Shown in pieces: positions 14,648-23,113 of a DNA stretch of 41,717 nucleotides. The notes under the pieces were generated by a model, which saw only the letters and a program-made list of their open reading frames with translations, ran no database searches and was not told the DNA's origin. Made by a program: the position numbers and the translations under genes. Numbering within the stretch: the stretch's first letter is position 1; every line of letters begins with the position of its first letter. The stretch covers positions 150,933 through 192,649 of the forward strand of contig LVAM01000005.1 in the NCBI GenBank assembly GCA_001604005.1, read 5' to 3'. This stretch comes from Clostridiales bacterium Firm_07 (lineage in GTDB: Bacteria; Bacillota; Clostridia; Oscillospirales; CAG-272).

Positions 14648-16124
14648 ATTGATGCAAAATATCGCATACCGTTTGGCACCTGATTCCGCTTTTCCCGCGC
14701 CGTTTACCGTCACGGGCGTCTGTCGCGACGCGGACAATGCAAGTGCGGGAACGGTGTTCGTTTGCGCCGACAGCGATCTTTATCCGGCGCGTCTTGCCGC
14801 GCCGCGCGCTTATGCGCGCGGCTGTCGTGTCTTTATCGCCGCGCACGAGGTGCCGTTGCCCGCGGACGCCGCCGTTTTGCTGGTCGAGGACATAGAGACG
14901 CTTGCCGCCGAACTTGCCGTGCGGTTTTACGGTGAAACCGCACGAAATCTCACCGTTATCGGCGTTTGCGGCGGGCTTGGCAAAACTTCGGTCATCCTTT
15001 CTTTTCTTGATATGGCGCGCCGCGCGGGACGCTCGGCCGCGGCGATCTGCCGCGAGGGCGTTTTGAAAGGCGGCACGCTCACGCGCGGAAAGCGCCGCGC
15101 GCCGGACGCGTTTGATCTGCAAGCCTTTCTCACGGCTCTTGCGGAAGATAAAACCGAGATCGCCGTGGTGGAGATCTCAACGTATATGCTGTTACAAAAG
15201 AGCGCGTTTTCGATACCGTTTGCCGCCGTTTTGTGTACCAACACCGATTTTGCGCGAGAAGTCGACGGCGTTGCGGCAAGCGCGGCGGAGTGTACCCTCA
15301 CGCTCTTTTCCTTTTTGAAAGAAGCGGCGCGCCGCGGCGCGTATCTCTTTTTACCGGTCGAAACGCGCACCCGCGATACGTTTTCCGACACGTTTACGCC
15401 CGCCTCTGTTTTTTATGTGGGTGAAGAGGGCGATTTTTCGGTCACGGAGCGTCGGGAAATGTCGGATCGCGGCGCGGGCGCGGGCGTTTTTACGCTTACT
15501 ACCCCCGGAACGGTATTTGAAAACCTCGTTTTACCTTCGCTCTCGCCTCACGCGGCGGAGAACGCGCTTTTCGCCGCGGCGCTTGCGTTTTTCGCGGATT
15601 TTGACGACAAAGCGGTGCGCCGCTCGCTGGAAACGGCGGCGCCCGTCGGCACGATGGAAGTGCTTTCCTTTGCCGCGGATCGGCTGATCGTTGCCGACGC
15701 CGCTTATACGCCGCGTATGTTGGAGGGTGCGCTTCGTCACTTGCGCGGACGAACGCCGGGAAAACTCTCGGTGCTTTTCGGCTCCGTCGGCACGCGTGCA
15801 CGCGCTCGCCGCGCGGCGCTTGCGCACGTGGCGGAGGAGCACGCCGATTTTACGTATTTGACGGCAGACGACCCCGGGTACGAGCCTGTCGACGCGATAC
15901 TGTCGGAGATGGAACGCGCGTTTGAAGACCCCACGCGGTGCGTTTCGATCCACGACCGCGCCGCGGCGATCGCGCGGGCGGTCAGCGAACTGCGCCCCGG
16001 CGACACGCTACTCCTCGCGGGCAAAGCGCGCGAGACGTGGCAGGAGATAAACGGCGCGTTCGTGCAGTTTTCGGAGCGCGACGCCGTGCGTGCGGCTCTT
16101 GACAATTTTTATGCTCTATTGTAA
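14634..16124 (+). CDS. Degenerate MurE-like Mur ligase paralogue
   Basis: A 496-residue protein with the three-domain order of MurE (UDP-MurNAc-tripeptide synthetase). The N-terminal part (TGVCRDADNASAGTVFV) matches the substrate domain, residues 110-119 (GVCGGLGKTS) sit at the ATP loop, VEISTYML replaces the MEVSSHAL region, DAAYTP replaces DYAHTP, and AGKARETWQ replaces the GKGHExYQ region. Many signature residues differ: the loop is GGLGKTS rather than GTNGKTT, the GRMER box reads GTMEV, the DNPR amino-acid-recognition motif reads DDPG, and I do not find the carbamylated lysine context. It is therefore probably not the essential MurE. It overlaps the pre-ATP-grasp-like gene by 14 bases. 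Substrate and activity are unknown. Confidence 0.75.
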   Translation: MLFSELMQNIAYRLAPDSAFPAPFTVTGVCRDADNASAGTVFVCADSDLYPARLAAPRAYARGCRVFIAAHEVPLPADAAVLLVEDIETLAAELAVRFYGETARNLTVIGVCGGLGKTSVILSFLDMARRAGRSAAAICREGVLKGGTLTRGKRRAPDAFDLQAFLTALAEDKTEIAVVEISTYMLLQKSAFSIPFAAVLCTNTDFAREVDGVAASAAECTLTLFSFLKEAARRGAYLFLPVETRTRDTFSDTFTPASVFYVGEEGDFSVTERREMSDRGAGAGVFTLTTPGTVFENLVLPSLSPHAAENALFAAALAFFADFDDKAVRRSLETAAPVGTMEVLSFAADRLIVADAAYTPRMLEGALRHLRGRTPGKLSVLFGSVGTRARARRAALAHVAEEHADFTYLTADDPGYEPVDAILSEMERAFEDPTRCVSIHDRAAAIARAVSELRPGDTLLLAGKARETWQEINGAFVQFSERDAVRAALDNFYALL

Positions 16125-16127
16125 AAT
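16099..16127 (+). promoter_or_regulatory. Sigma-A promoter inside the end of the MurE-like gene
   Basis: TTGACA, 17 bases, TAAAAT, straddling the stop codon of the MurE-like gene and 28 bases before the next ATG. Confidence 0.68.
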
Positions 16128-16155
16128 AATAATAACTTAAAGTGGGGAGGGCATT

Positions 16156-17976
16156 ATGGCAGGACCTCAAAAAAAATCCGGTAATACCGGGAAAACCAAA
16201 CGCGGAAAAGCTTCCGAAAAAGCGGTTGAATTTACGCCGGAAGGCGACGTTGCCGCGCGCAATCACAGAAAGAAATCTACGGCGCTGGTGCCGGCCTCTC
16301 CGAAAAAGAAAGCGCCGGTGAAAACAGCGTCCGCAAAAGAAGCGGACCAAAAGAAAACGACCGCAAAACGCAAGAAAAACGAGGAGGAACCCCGTATCCC
16401 GCCCATCGTTTTGCCGGAAACCGTCAACGAAAACGTAAAGGGCAGTGAGGGTGGCAGGAAAAAATCCTCTTTGCCCGAGACGGGAACGGGAGACGCCGTT
16501 TCCGACAAAGTAAAGGTTGGCATTTCGCTTCCCGAAGAGGTGAAAAAGGCTTTTTTCCGCCGATTGCGTTTTTTTGGCGCGGCATTCTGCATTTTGCTTG
16601 CCGCTCTCGCCGTTTTTTTGCTTCGTCCGACGCCCTATACCGAACGGGCGCATTCGGTGTTGCTCATCGAAGCGACCGAAAACGAAACGACCGTTCTTTC
16701 GGACGGGCGCGTGCGTGCTACGCTTGCCGGTAAGCCGACGGGAGCCGTTTCATATGACAAAAACGGGCGCACCGCCGCCTTCGTGGTGGGCGACACGCTC
16801 TATCTCGCGCGCGGCAGAAAAGTGGTGCCCGTTTCCACCGACGTCACGGATTTTGCGCTGTGCGCGAAAGGCGGGGCTGTCGTCTATCGCGTGGGTGCGA
16901 GCCTTTACCGCGCCGAGTGGAAGGGCAAGGAGCCCTCGCTCATTTCCCCCTCCGTTCCGACGGCGGAATATTGCGTTTCCCCCGACGGCAATGAAGTTTT
17001 CTTCGTTTACGAAAAAACGGACGGCGCGCGTCAGGCGGATATTTATTCGCTTTCCAATTCCAAACCTTATCTGGAAAAAACAACGGACATTATGCCCGTG
17101 GCAATTGCCGACCGTTGCCGCCATATTTACTATCAAGCGGACGGCGCGCTGTATGTGGTGAGCAAAAAGAAAGACGCGCCGCTTTGTATTTCGCAGAACG
17201 CGGACCTCGGTCGCTTGATCTTCAACGCGGACTTCTCGCAGGCACTGGTGCAAACCGATGGCGAGGCGCATTTGTTTGCGGGAGAAGACGTGATCCTCTT
17301 TACCTCTACCGGCGCGGGAGACGGGTTTTCTTATCTCTCCAACGAGCGCGTCGCGGTGCGAGTGCTTGCGGTAGGCAGACAGTATATGCAAAAAACCTTT
17401 CTCGGCGGATATTATTTGCAGTATCGCGGCGGGGAGACGTTCCTGCAATTTCTCGATCGCAAAGGTCAGGTGCGGGAGATCTCGTCCGTCAACGAAAACG
17501 AGGTGTACGTGACCGATAAATCGGTCTTTTTCACGATGACGGAAAGCGACGGGCGCACGTTGCTTTATCGCGTTCGCACGGGCAAGACCGAGGCGGAGAT
17601 GCTGTTTGAGATCGGCACGTATTGCCCCAATACCGATGGCACTCGCGTGCTGTATACCAACGTGCACGGCGGGCTTTTCTCTTATCGCACGGGGAAAAAC
17701 TCGGTACAGATCGCGGATAATATCGATGCGGGTACGCTGTGCGTAACGGCGGACGACGTGTTTTATTACACGCGGGGCGGCGTTTTGTACGCCAGCGAAA
17801 ACGGTGCCACGCCGCGTGAGGCGGCAAAGGGCGTTTCGGCGCTTCTTGTGGACACGCACACGCTGTACTACCTTGTCGATCAAAGCGACGGGACGCAAGC
17901 CCTTTATACGAATTATCGCAATAAGGCAAAGAGCCTTTTTGCCGTGAAATATCCCGCAAAAGGAGAAGAAAATTGA
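16156..17976 (+). CDS. Membrane-anchored propeller-like protein of unknown function
   Basis: A 606-residue protein I do not recognise. Residues 1-~130 are Lys/Ala/Pro-rich, strongly basic and probably disordered in the cytoplasm. One hydrophobic helix (FFGAAFCILLAALAVFLL, ~135-152) follows, so it is a type II membrane protein. The remaining ~450 residues are predicted outside the cell and consist of short beta-rich repeats (AEYCVSPDGNEVFFVYE, DGALYVVS, GVLYASENG) like a TolB/DUF5050-type beta-propeller, a fold used for protein or ligand binding. GGGGAGG precedes the ATG. Its stop overlaps the metF TTG start, so it appears to lead the methionine operon, although no functional link is evident. 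Confidence 0.75.
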   Translation: MAGPQKKSGNTGKTKRGKASEKAVEFTPEGDVAARNHRKKSTALVPASPKKKAPVKTASAKEADQKKTTAKRKKNEEEPRIPPIVLPETVNENVKGSEGGRKKSSLPETGTGDAVSDKVKVGISLPEEVKKAFFRRLRFFGAAFCILLAALAVFLLRPTPYTERAHSVLLIEATENETTVLSDGRVRATLAGKPTGAVSYDKNGRTAAFVVGDTLYLARGRKVVPVSTDVTDFALCAKGGAVVYRVGASLYRAEWKGKEPSLISPSVPTAEYCVSPDGNEVFFVYEKTDGARQADIYSLSNSKPYLEKTTDIMPVAIADRCRHIYYQADGALYVVSKKKDAPLCISQNADLGRLIFNADFSQALVQTDGEAHLFAGEDVILFTSTGAGDGFSYLSNERVAVRVLAVGRQYMQKTFLGGYYLQYRGGETFLQFLDRKGQVREISSVNENEVYVTDKSVFFTMTESDGRTLLYRVRTGKTEAEMLFEIGTYCPNTDGTRVLYTNVHGGLFSYRTGKNSVQIADNIDAGTLCVTADDVFYYTRGGVLYASENGATPREAAKGVSALLVDTHTLYYLVDQSDGTQALYTNYRNKAKSLFAVKYPAKGEEN

Positions 17977-18833
17977 AAATCATCGAGATCATCGGCGGCG
18001 AGCGCCCCAGCCTTTCTTTCGAGGTGTTTCCGCCCAAAACCGACGATAAATTTGAGAGCGTGATGCGGGCGGCGACCGAGATCGCGGCGCTCTCCCCCTC
18101 GTATATGAGCGTGACCTACGGTGCGGGGGGCGGCACTTCCCGCTATACCGCCGCCATTTGCGCGTCGCTTTCGGAAAAAGGCGTCACGCCGCTTGCACAC
18201 CTGACGTGCGTCTCTTCGGACAAAGCGCATATTCGAGAGGAACTGACGCACCTGCGTGCGCTCGGTATTTGCAACGTTCTTGCCCTGCGCGGCGACTTGC
18301 CGCAAGGTTTCGTCGCGCGTGAGGGAGCTTATCGTCACGCGAGCGACCTGATGCGGGAGATCGCGGATTTCGGCGGTTTTTGCATCGGGGGCGCGTGCTA
18401 TCCCGAGGGTCACCCCGAAAGCGCGAATGACGCCGCCGATATCGAGGGACTGCGGCGCAAAGTGGAAAACGGGTGCGAGTTTTTGACCACACAGATGTTT
18501 TTCGACAACAATACGCTGTATAATTTTCTTTTTCGCCTTTACCGCGCGGGCATTCGCGTGCCCGTCGTCGCCGGCATTATGCCGGTCACCAACGCGGTGC
18601 AGATCAAGCGTATCGCCGCGCTTTCTTCCGCGGCGCTCCCGCAGAGCATCGTCCGTATCGTCGACCGTTACGGCGACAATCCCGCCGCGATGAAGCAGGC
18701 GGGCATCGCGTTCGCCACCGAGCAGGCGATCGATCTCTTTGCCAACGGCATCAACGCGGTACACATTTATTCGATGAACCACCCCGACGTGGCGGCGGCG
18801 ATCAAAGCCAACCTTTCGGAGATCATTCGATGA
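17973..18833 (+). CDS. metF: Methylenetetrahydrofolate reductase
   Basis: MetF reduces 5,10-methylene-THF to 5-methyl-THF, the methyl donor for MetH. The 286-residue TIM-barrel protein shows the family motifs SFEVFPPKT (with the catalytic Glu), MSVTYGAGGGTS, LAHLTCVSSD, NVLALRGDLPQG, CYPEGHPES and TQMFFDN (FAD and folate contacts). The start is TTG at 17973, placed 6 bases after AAAAGGAG and overlapping the previous stop. The stop overlaps the next ATG (ATGA). The neighbours complete the methyl-transfer pathway. Confidence 0.95.
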   Translation: MKIIEIIGGERPSLSFEVFPPKTDDKFESVMRAATEIAALSPSYMSVTYGAGGGTSRYTAAICASLSEKGVTPLAHLTCVSSDKAHIREELTHLRALGICNVLALRGDLPQGFVAREGAYRHASDLMREIADFGGFCIGGACYPEGHPESANDAADIEGLRRKVENGCEFLTTQMFFDNNTLYNFLFRLYRAGIRVPVVAGIMPVTNAVQIKRIAALSSAALPQSIVRIVDRYGDNPAAMKQAGIAFATEQAIDLFANGINAVHIYSMNHPDVAAAIKANLSEIIR

Positions 18834-19417
18834 ACGTTCTCGCATATTTCGACGGGGCGATACCCGTTCAGCATCTTTTTTTGGACGAGACCGAAAAAGC
18901 GGCGCGCCTTTCGGTGAAAAACGGGTTCGAAAATGCGGAGATTGCGGCGTGCGACGAAAAACTGCGCACCGTGATCGACGCCCGTTATACCGGCGTGCGC
19001 GTGGCGATCAAACACTATGAGGACGGCGTGGATCTCGGTTTTGGAAAAATCGAGAGTTGCGTATTGGTAAAAAATCTCGCACGGTGCCCGGAGGCCTTCG
19101 TTTTTGCCGTCACGCTGGGGCACGGCGTCGACCGATATCTTGCGCGTCTGGGCGCCGCCTCGCCCGCCGCGCATTTTATCACCGACGCGCTGGCGTCGGC
19201 TTATGCGGAAGCGGCGTGCGATCTCGTCAGCCGCAAGATCGCCGAGGGGTTTTCCGCCCGGCCGCGCGTCAGCCTCGGCTATGGCGATATGCCGCTTGCG
19301 GCACAGCCCGCGTTGCTTGCCTTTATCAAAGCGGACAAGCGGCTACATATCACGATTGGGGAATCTTTGTTGATGTCGCCCGCTAAATCCATTACGGCGA
19401 TTATGGGGGTATTGTAA
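18830..19417 (+). CDS. Vitamin B12-dependent methionine synthase activation protein
   Basis: A 195-residue protein matching the MetH activation (S-adenosylmethionine-binding) domain as a free-standing gene. In E. coli this domain is the C-terminus of MetH and helps reductively remethylate oxidised cobalamin. The C-terminal motif region PRVSLGYGDMPLAAQPALL and the end GESLLMSPAKSITAIMGV match small Clostridial activation proteins. It lies between metF and a metH that lacks the domain, overlapping metF by four bases and one base short of metH, which supports the assignment. Confidence 0.87.
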   Translation: MNVLAYFDGAIPVQHLFLDETEKAARLSVKNGFENAEIAACDEKLRTVIDARYTGVRVAIKHYEDGVDLGFGKIESCVLVKNLARCPEAFVFAVTLGHGVDRYLARLGAASPAAHFITDALASAYAEAACDLVSRKIAEGFSARPRVSLGYGDMPLAAQPALLAFIKADKRLHITIGESLLMSPAKSITAIMGVL

Positions 19418-19418
19418 T

Positions 19419-21782
19419 ATGGATTTTCGCACCGCGCTGTATCAAAAGCGACTGTATTTCGACGGCGGCTACGGCACTCTTTTCGAGGAGATGTCGGGCG
19501 TTTTTCTGCCGTCGGAACAGCAAAATCTGCGCGCTCCGGAAATGGTGCTGTCGGCACACCGCGCGTACCTTGCGGCGGGGTGCAATATCTTGACCGCCAA
19601 CACCTTCGGCATTAACCGCGACAAATATCCCGCGTATCGTGAAATGATCGCCGCGGCGCTTTCGCTGGCAAAAGAGGCGCGCGGAACGCGTGAAGACGTC
19701 TATATCGCGTATGATCTCGGCCCCACGGGCAGAATGCTCGCGCCGATGGGTGACCTTGCGTTTGAGGACGCTGTCGCGCTGTTTGCCGCCAACGTGAGAG
19801 AAGCGGCGGCGTGCGGCGCCGATCTTATCCTCATCGAAACGATGAACGATTGCAGTGAGACAAAGGCGGCGGTACTGGCGGCAAAGGAAAACAGCGATCT
19901 GCCGATCGTGGTGACCAACGCCTATGACGAGGGCGGCAAACTGATGACGGGTGCCGATCCTCTTGCGATGATCGTGATGCTCGAAGGGCTCGGCGTGGAC
20001 GCCATCGGTATGAACTGCTCCTTCGGACCCGACGCGATGCTCCGCCTTGTCGATACGTTTCTCACGTATAGCTCTCTTCCGATCGTCACCAATCCCAACG
20101 CGGGGTTGCCCGCGGTGCGGGAGGGAAAAACGGTGTATCTGATCGATCCCGACGAGTTTGCCGCCGATATGCGAAAACTCGCCGAAAAAGGCGTTGCGGT
20201 GCTGGGCGGCTGCTGCGGAACGACACCCGCGTATCTTGCGAAGACGGTGGAGGAAACACAGAATATCCCCCTTACCGTACCGCGAAAAAAGCAGTTTACG
20301 GCAGTTTCTTCCTATACCCACGCCGTGCTGTTTGCCGATCGCCCCGTGCGCATCGGAGAACGGATCAATCCGACCGGCAAGCCGAAACTGCGCGAGGCTC
20401 TGAAAACCGGAAATTTGGAATATATCTTGAACGAGGGTATTCGCCAAGCGGATGCCGGCGCGGATATACTCGATTGCAACGTCGGTTTGCCCGAGATCGA
20501 CGAAGGCGAAACAATGGAGAGGGTGGTGACGGCACTGCAAAGCGTTACCGATCTGCCCATTCAGATCGATTCGCCTTCGCCCGATGTGCTCGCGCGCGCA
20601 ATGCGCGTCTATTGCGGCAAGCCGCTCGTCAACTCCGTAAACGGCAAAAAAGAGAGTATGGAAGCCGTGTTCCCGCTTATTCGCAGGTACGGCGGCACCG
20701 TGATCGCGCTGACGATCGATGAGGAAGGGATCCCGGACAGCGCGGCGGGGCGTTTTGCCATTGCCGAAAAAATCGCCGCAAAAGCGGCGGAATACGGCAT
20801 CGAGAAAAAAGATCTCATCGTCGACCCCCTCTGCCTTGCCGTTTCCTCGGACGGGGAAAGCGGCAAAACCGTGCTGGAATCCATCAGACTTTTGCACGAG
20901 GGCGGTTATAAGACCTCGCTCGGCGTTTCCAACATATCGTTCGGATTACCGCAAAGAGATCTCGTCAACAGCGCGTTCTTCTCGGCGGCACTGCTTGCGG
21001 GGTTGGATTGCGCGATCCTCAACCCTTTCTCCGAACCGATGAAAAACGCGTATTTCGCCGCTACCGCGCTCTCGGGCAAAGACTCGGGATGCGCCGCGTA
21101 TATCGCGTACGCCGCGAACGCCGCGCCTGCCCCCGCGACACAAGCGCCAAGCGGCGGGCCCTCGCTCCGTGCGGCGATCGAGGCGGGACTGTCCGGTGAA
21201 GCGCGGCGCGGTGCGATTGAAGCACTGAAAAACGCGTCCCCGCTTCAAGTGATCGACAGCGAGATCGTGCCCGCGCTTGCCGCCGTCGGCGAGCAGTTTG
21301 AAAAAAAGACGCTGTTTTTGCCGCAGCTCTTAATGAGCGCGGAGGCCGCAAGCGCGGCGTTCGGCGTGGTGCGCGAGAAATTGCCGAAAGGGCAGAGCGA
21401 GAGCGAGCGAGGCGTGATTTTGGCTACCGTTCGGGGGGATATCCACGATATCGGCAAAAATATCGTGAAAGTTTTGCTGGAAAGTTACGGATATACCGTT
21501 TTCGATCTCGGCAAAAACGTCGAACCCGCGGCGGTGCTTGACGCCGTGCGGCGACACCATTGCCGTTTTGTCGGGCTCAGCGCTCTGATGACCACCACTG
21601 TGCCCGCAATGGAAGAAACCGTGCGCCTGTTGCACGAGAGCGAGCCGGAGACGCGCGTGATGGTGGGCGGCGCGGTGCTCAATCCCGAATACGCCGCCAT
21701 GATTCACGCCGACGCCTATGCGCCCGACGCTATGGGGGCCGTTCACCTTGCCGACGAGTTTTACGGCGTGCGGCGCGGGTAA
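19419..21782 (+). CDS. metH: Cobalamin-dependent methionine synthase (without activation domain)
   Basis: MetH transfers the methyl group of 5-methyl-THF to homocysteine through methylcobalamin. The 787 residues contain, in order, the homocysteine methyltransferase barrel (~1-290; zinc ligands in MNCSFGP and GGCCGTTP), the pterin-binding barrel (~305-560; GERINPTG, DILDCNVG, NPFSEPMKNA), the helical B12 cap (~580-665) and the B12-binding Rossmann domain (~670-787; DIHDIGKN with the cobalt-ligand His at ~676, then GLSALMTTT and VMVGGAVLN). The usual ~330-residue activation domain is absent, so the protein is much shorter than E. coli MetH (~1227); the preceding gene supplies that function. No cobalamin riboswitch is visible. 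Confidence 0.95.
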   Translation: MDFRTALYQKRLYFDGGYGTLFEEMSGVFLPSEQQNLRAPEMVLSAHRAYLAAGCNILTANTFGINRDKYPAYREMIAAALSLAKEARGTREDVYIAYDLGPTGRMLAPMGDLAFEDAVALFAANVREAAACGADLILIETMNDCSETKAAVLAAKENSDLPIVVTNAYDEGGKLMTGADPLAMIVMLEGLGVDAIGMNCSFGPDAMLRLVDTFLTYSSLPIVTNPNAGLPAVREGKTVYLIDPDEFAADMRKLAEKGVAVLGGCCGTTPAYLAKTVEETQNIPLTVPRKKQFTAVSSYTHAVLFADRPVRIGERINPTGKPKLREALKTGNLEYILNEGIRQADAGADILDCNVGLPEIDEGETMERVVTALQSVTDLPIQIDSPSPDVLARAMRVYCGKPLVNSVNGKKESMEAVFPLIRRYGGTVIALTIDEEGIPDSAAGRFAIAEKIAAKAAEYGIEKKDLIVDPLCLAVSSDGESGKTVLESIRLLHEGGYKTSLGVSNISFGLPQRDLVNSAFFSAALLAGLDCAILNPFSEPMKNAYFAATALSGKDSGCAAYIAYAANAAPAPATQAPSGGPSLRAAIEAGLSGEARRGAIEALKNASPLQVIDSEIVPALAAVGEQFEKKTLFLPQLLMSAEAASAAFGVVREKLPKGQSESERGVILATVRGDIHDIGKNIVKVLLESYGYTVFDLGKNVEPAAVLDAVRRHHCRFVGLSALMTTTVPAMEETVRLLHESEPETRVMVGGAVLNPEYAAMIHADAYAPDAMGAVHLADEFYGVRRG

Positions 21783-21791
21783 ATCCAATAC

Positions 21792-21825
21792 AAATGCCGA
21801 AACGCGACGCGTTTCGGCATTTTTA
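21792..21825 (+). terminator. Terminator of the metF-metH operon
   Basis: A 14-bp perfect stem AAATGCCGAAACGC / GCGTTTCGGCATTT with a 3-base loop and a short T run, 9 bases after the metH stop. Confidence 0.88.
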
Positions 21826-21836
21826 TGTTCACGCTC

Positions 21837-21865
21837 TTGCAAATGCGCGGCACTTATGATATACT
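21837..21865 (+). promoter_or_regulatory. Sigma-A promoter of the polysaccharide cluster
   Basis: TTGCAA, 17 bases, TATACT, 36 bases before the glycosyltransferase start. Confidence 0.72.
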
Positions 21866-21901
21866 AACTTTGTATGTAAATCTTTCGCGCGGAGGCGTAT
21901 A

Positions 21902-23086
21902 ATGAAAATTTTGCTTGTCAATTGTTATTATGCGCCCGATTTCGTGGGAGGGGCGGAAAAATGCACCGAGTTGCTTGCCGAAACGCTGGCAAAAAAGGGG
22001 CATACCGTCAAGGTTTTTTGCCTTTCTCACGCGCAAGAGACCAAAGTCGGGGCTGTGGAGGTATACCGCGCCGATCCCGGACGGTTCGACGTGGAAGCGC
22101 GCATCACGGTTTCCGGCAGTTTTGTCACGCGATTCAAAAACAAACTCGTGGAGATCAGCAATCGTGCCGTGGGGCGGCAGCTTGCGCGCGTGATCGAGGA
22201 GTTTTCTCCGGACATCGTGCATTGCCACAACCTTTACGGCCTTTCTTCGATCTGTTGGAAGATCTGCCGGAAAAAGGGTGTCAGGGTGGTGCAGACCTGC
22301 CACGATTTTTGGATGTTCAACGGGTACAGCCATCCGGGCGGCAATCCGATTTTTCGCGCCATACACCGCGCCGTTTATCGCAAGCGTTCCCGCTTTGTCG
22401 ATTTCGTTACCGCGCCTTCCGATTTTGCCCTTGCGCACGTGCGTACGTTCGGGTATTTTCCGCGGGCCGCGTTCCGCGCGGTGCAAAACGGTATTTTGAT
22501 GGACGCGGACGCGATACAAAACGCTATCGCGGACAAGCTGAAAAGGGAGAACGCAAAGCTGACGTTCTTGTTTGTCGGCGCGCTCGAAGAGATCAAAGGG
22601 ATCCGGCAATTATTGACGGCATTCCGCGCGCTTTCCGCGCCGCACACTTTGCTGATCTGCGGCAAGGGAAGTCTCGCGCCGTTGGTCGAAGAGGCGGCGC
22701 GGGAAGATGCACGCATCCGATATCTCGGCGTTTTGCAAGGCGAGGCGATCGAACAAGTTTATCGTCAGGCGGACGTGTGCGTGGTACCGAGCGGCGGGCT
22801 TGAAACTTTCGGACTTGTGGTGATCGAGGCGCTGAAAAACGGGTGCGACGTGATCGGCAACGCGCGCGGCGGCGTGGGAGAGATCCTCGCGCGCCTTGGC
22901 GTCGGTCGACCGATCGAGCCCGAAAAAGAGGGCGCTTTGCGCGCGGCGCTTGAAAATATAGACCGCGCCGCGATCCGCGATGACGCGGGCAAGATCTACC
23001 CCGCAATTTTGGAATATAACATCGACCGTTCCACGGAGCTTTATCTCGCGGTGTACCGGGAAGTGCTTGCCCACAGCGAAAAATAA
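21902..23086 (+). CDS. Glycosyltransferase family 4
   Basis: A 394-residue GT-B retaining glycosyltransferase, predicted to add a sugar from a nucleotide donor to a surface polysaccharide precursor at the inner face of the membrane. The N-terminus shows the acceptor-domain loop VNCYYAPDFVGGAEK and HCHNLYG; the C-terminal donor domain shows FVGALEEIKGI and the E-x7-E-type motif SGGLETFGLVVIEAL. No membrane segment is visible. GGAGG lies 7 bases before the ATG. It opens a cluster with a pyruvyl transferase, a flippase and an FrhB-like protein. Confidence 0.93.
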   Translation: MKILLVNCYYAPDFVGGAEKCTELLAETLAKKGHTVKVFCLSHAQETKVGAVEVYRADPGRFDVEARITVSGSFVTRFKNKLVEISNRAVGRQLARVIEEFSPDIVHCHNLYGLSSICWKICRKKGVRVVQTCHDFWMFNGYSHPGGNPIFRAIHRAVYRKRSRFVDFVTAPSDFALAHVRTFGYFPRAAFRAVQNGILMDADAIQNAIADKLKRENAKLTFLFVGALEEIKGIRQLLTAFRALSAPHTLLICGKGSLAPLVEEAAREDARIRYLGVLQGEAIEQVYRQADVCVVPSGGLETFGLVVIEALKNGCDVIGNARGGVGEILARLGVGRPIEPEKEGALRAALENIDRAAIRDDAGKIYPAILEYNIDRSTELYLAVYREVLAHSEK

Positions 23087-23113
23087 TAACAAAACATTTT
23101 GAAGAGGTGCCCT

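Noticed and set aside
14634-16124. MurT of a MurT-GatD pair
   Set aside because: No Cys4 zinc ribbon is present and no glutaminase-like GatD gene is adjacent; the partner resembles a pre-ATP-grasp domain instead.
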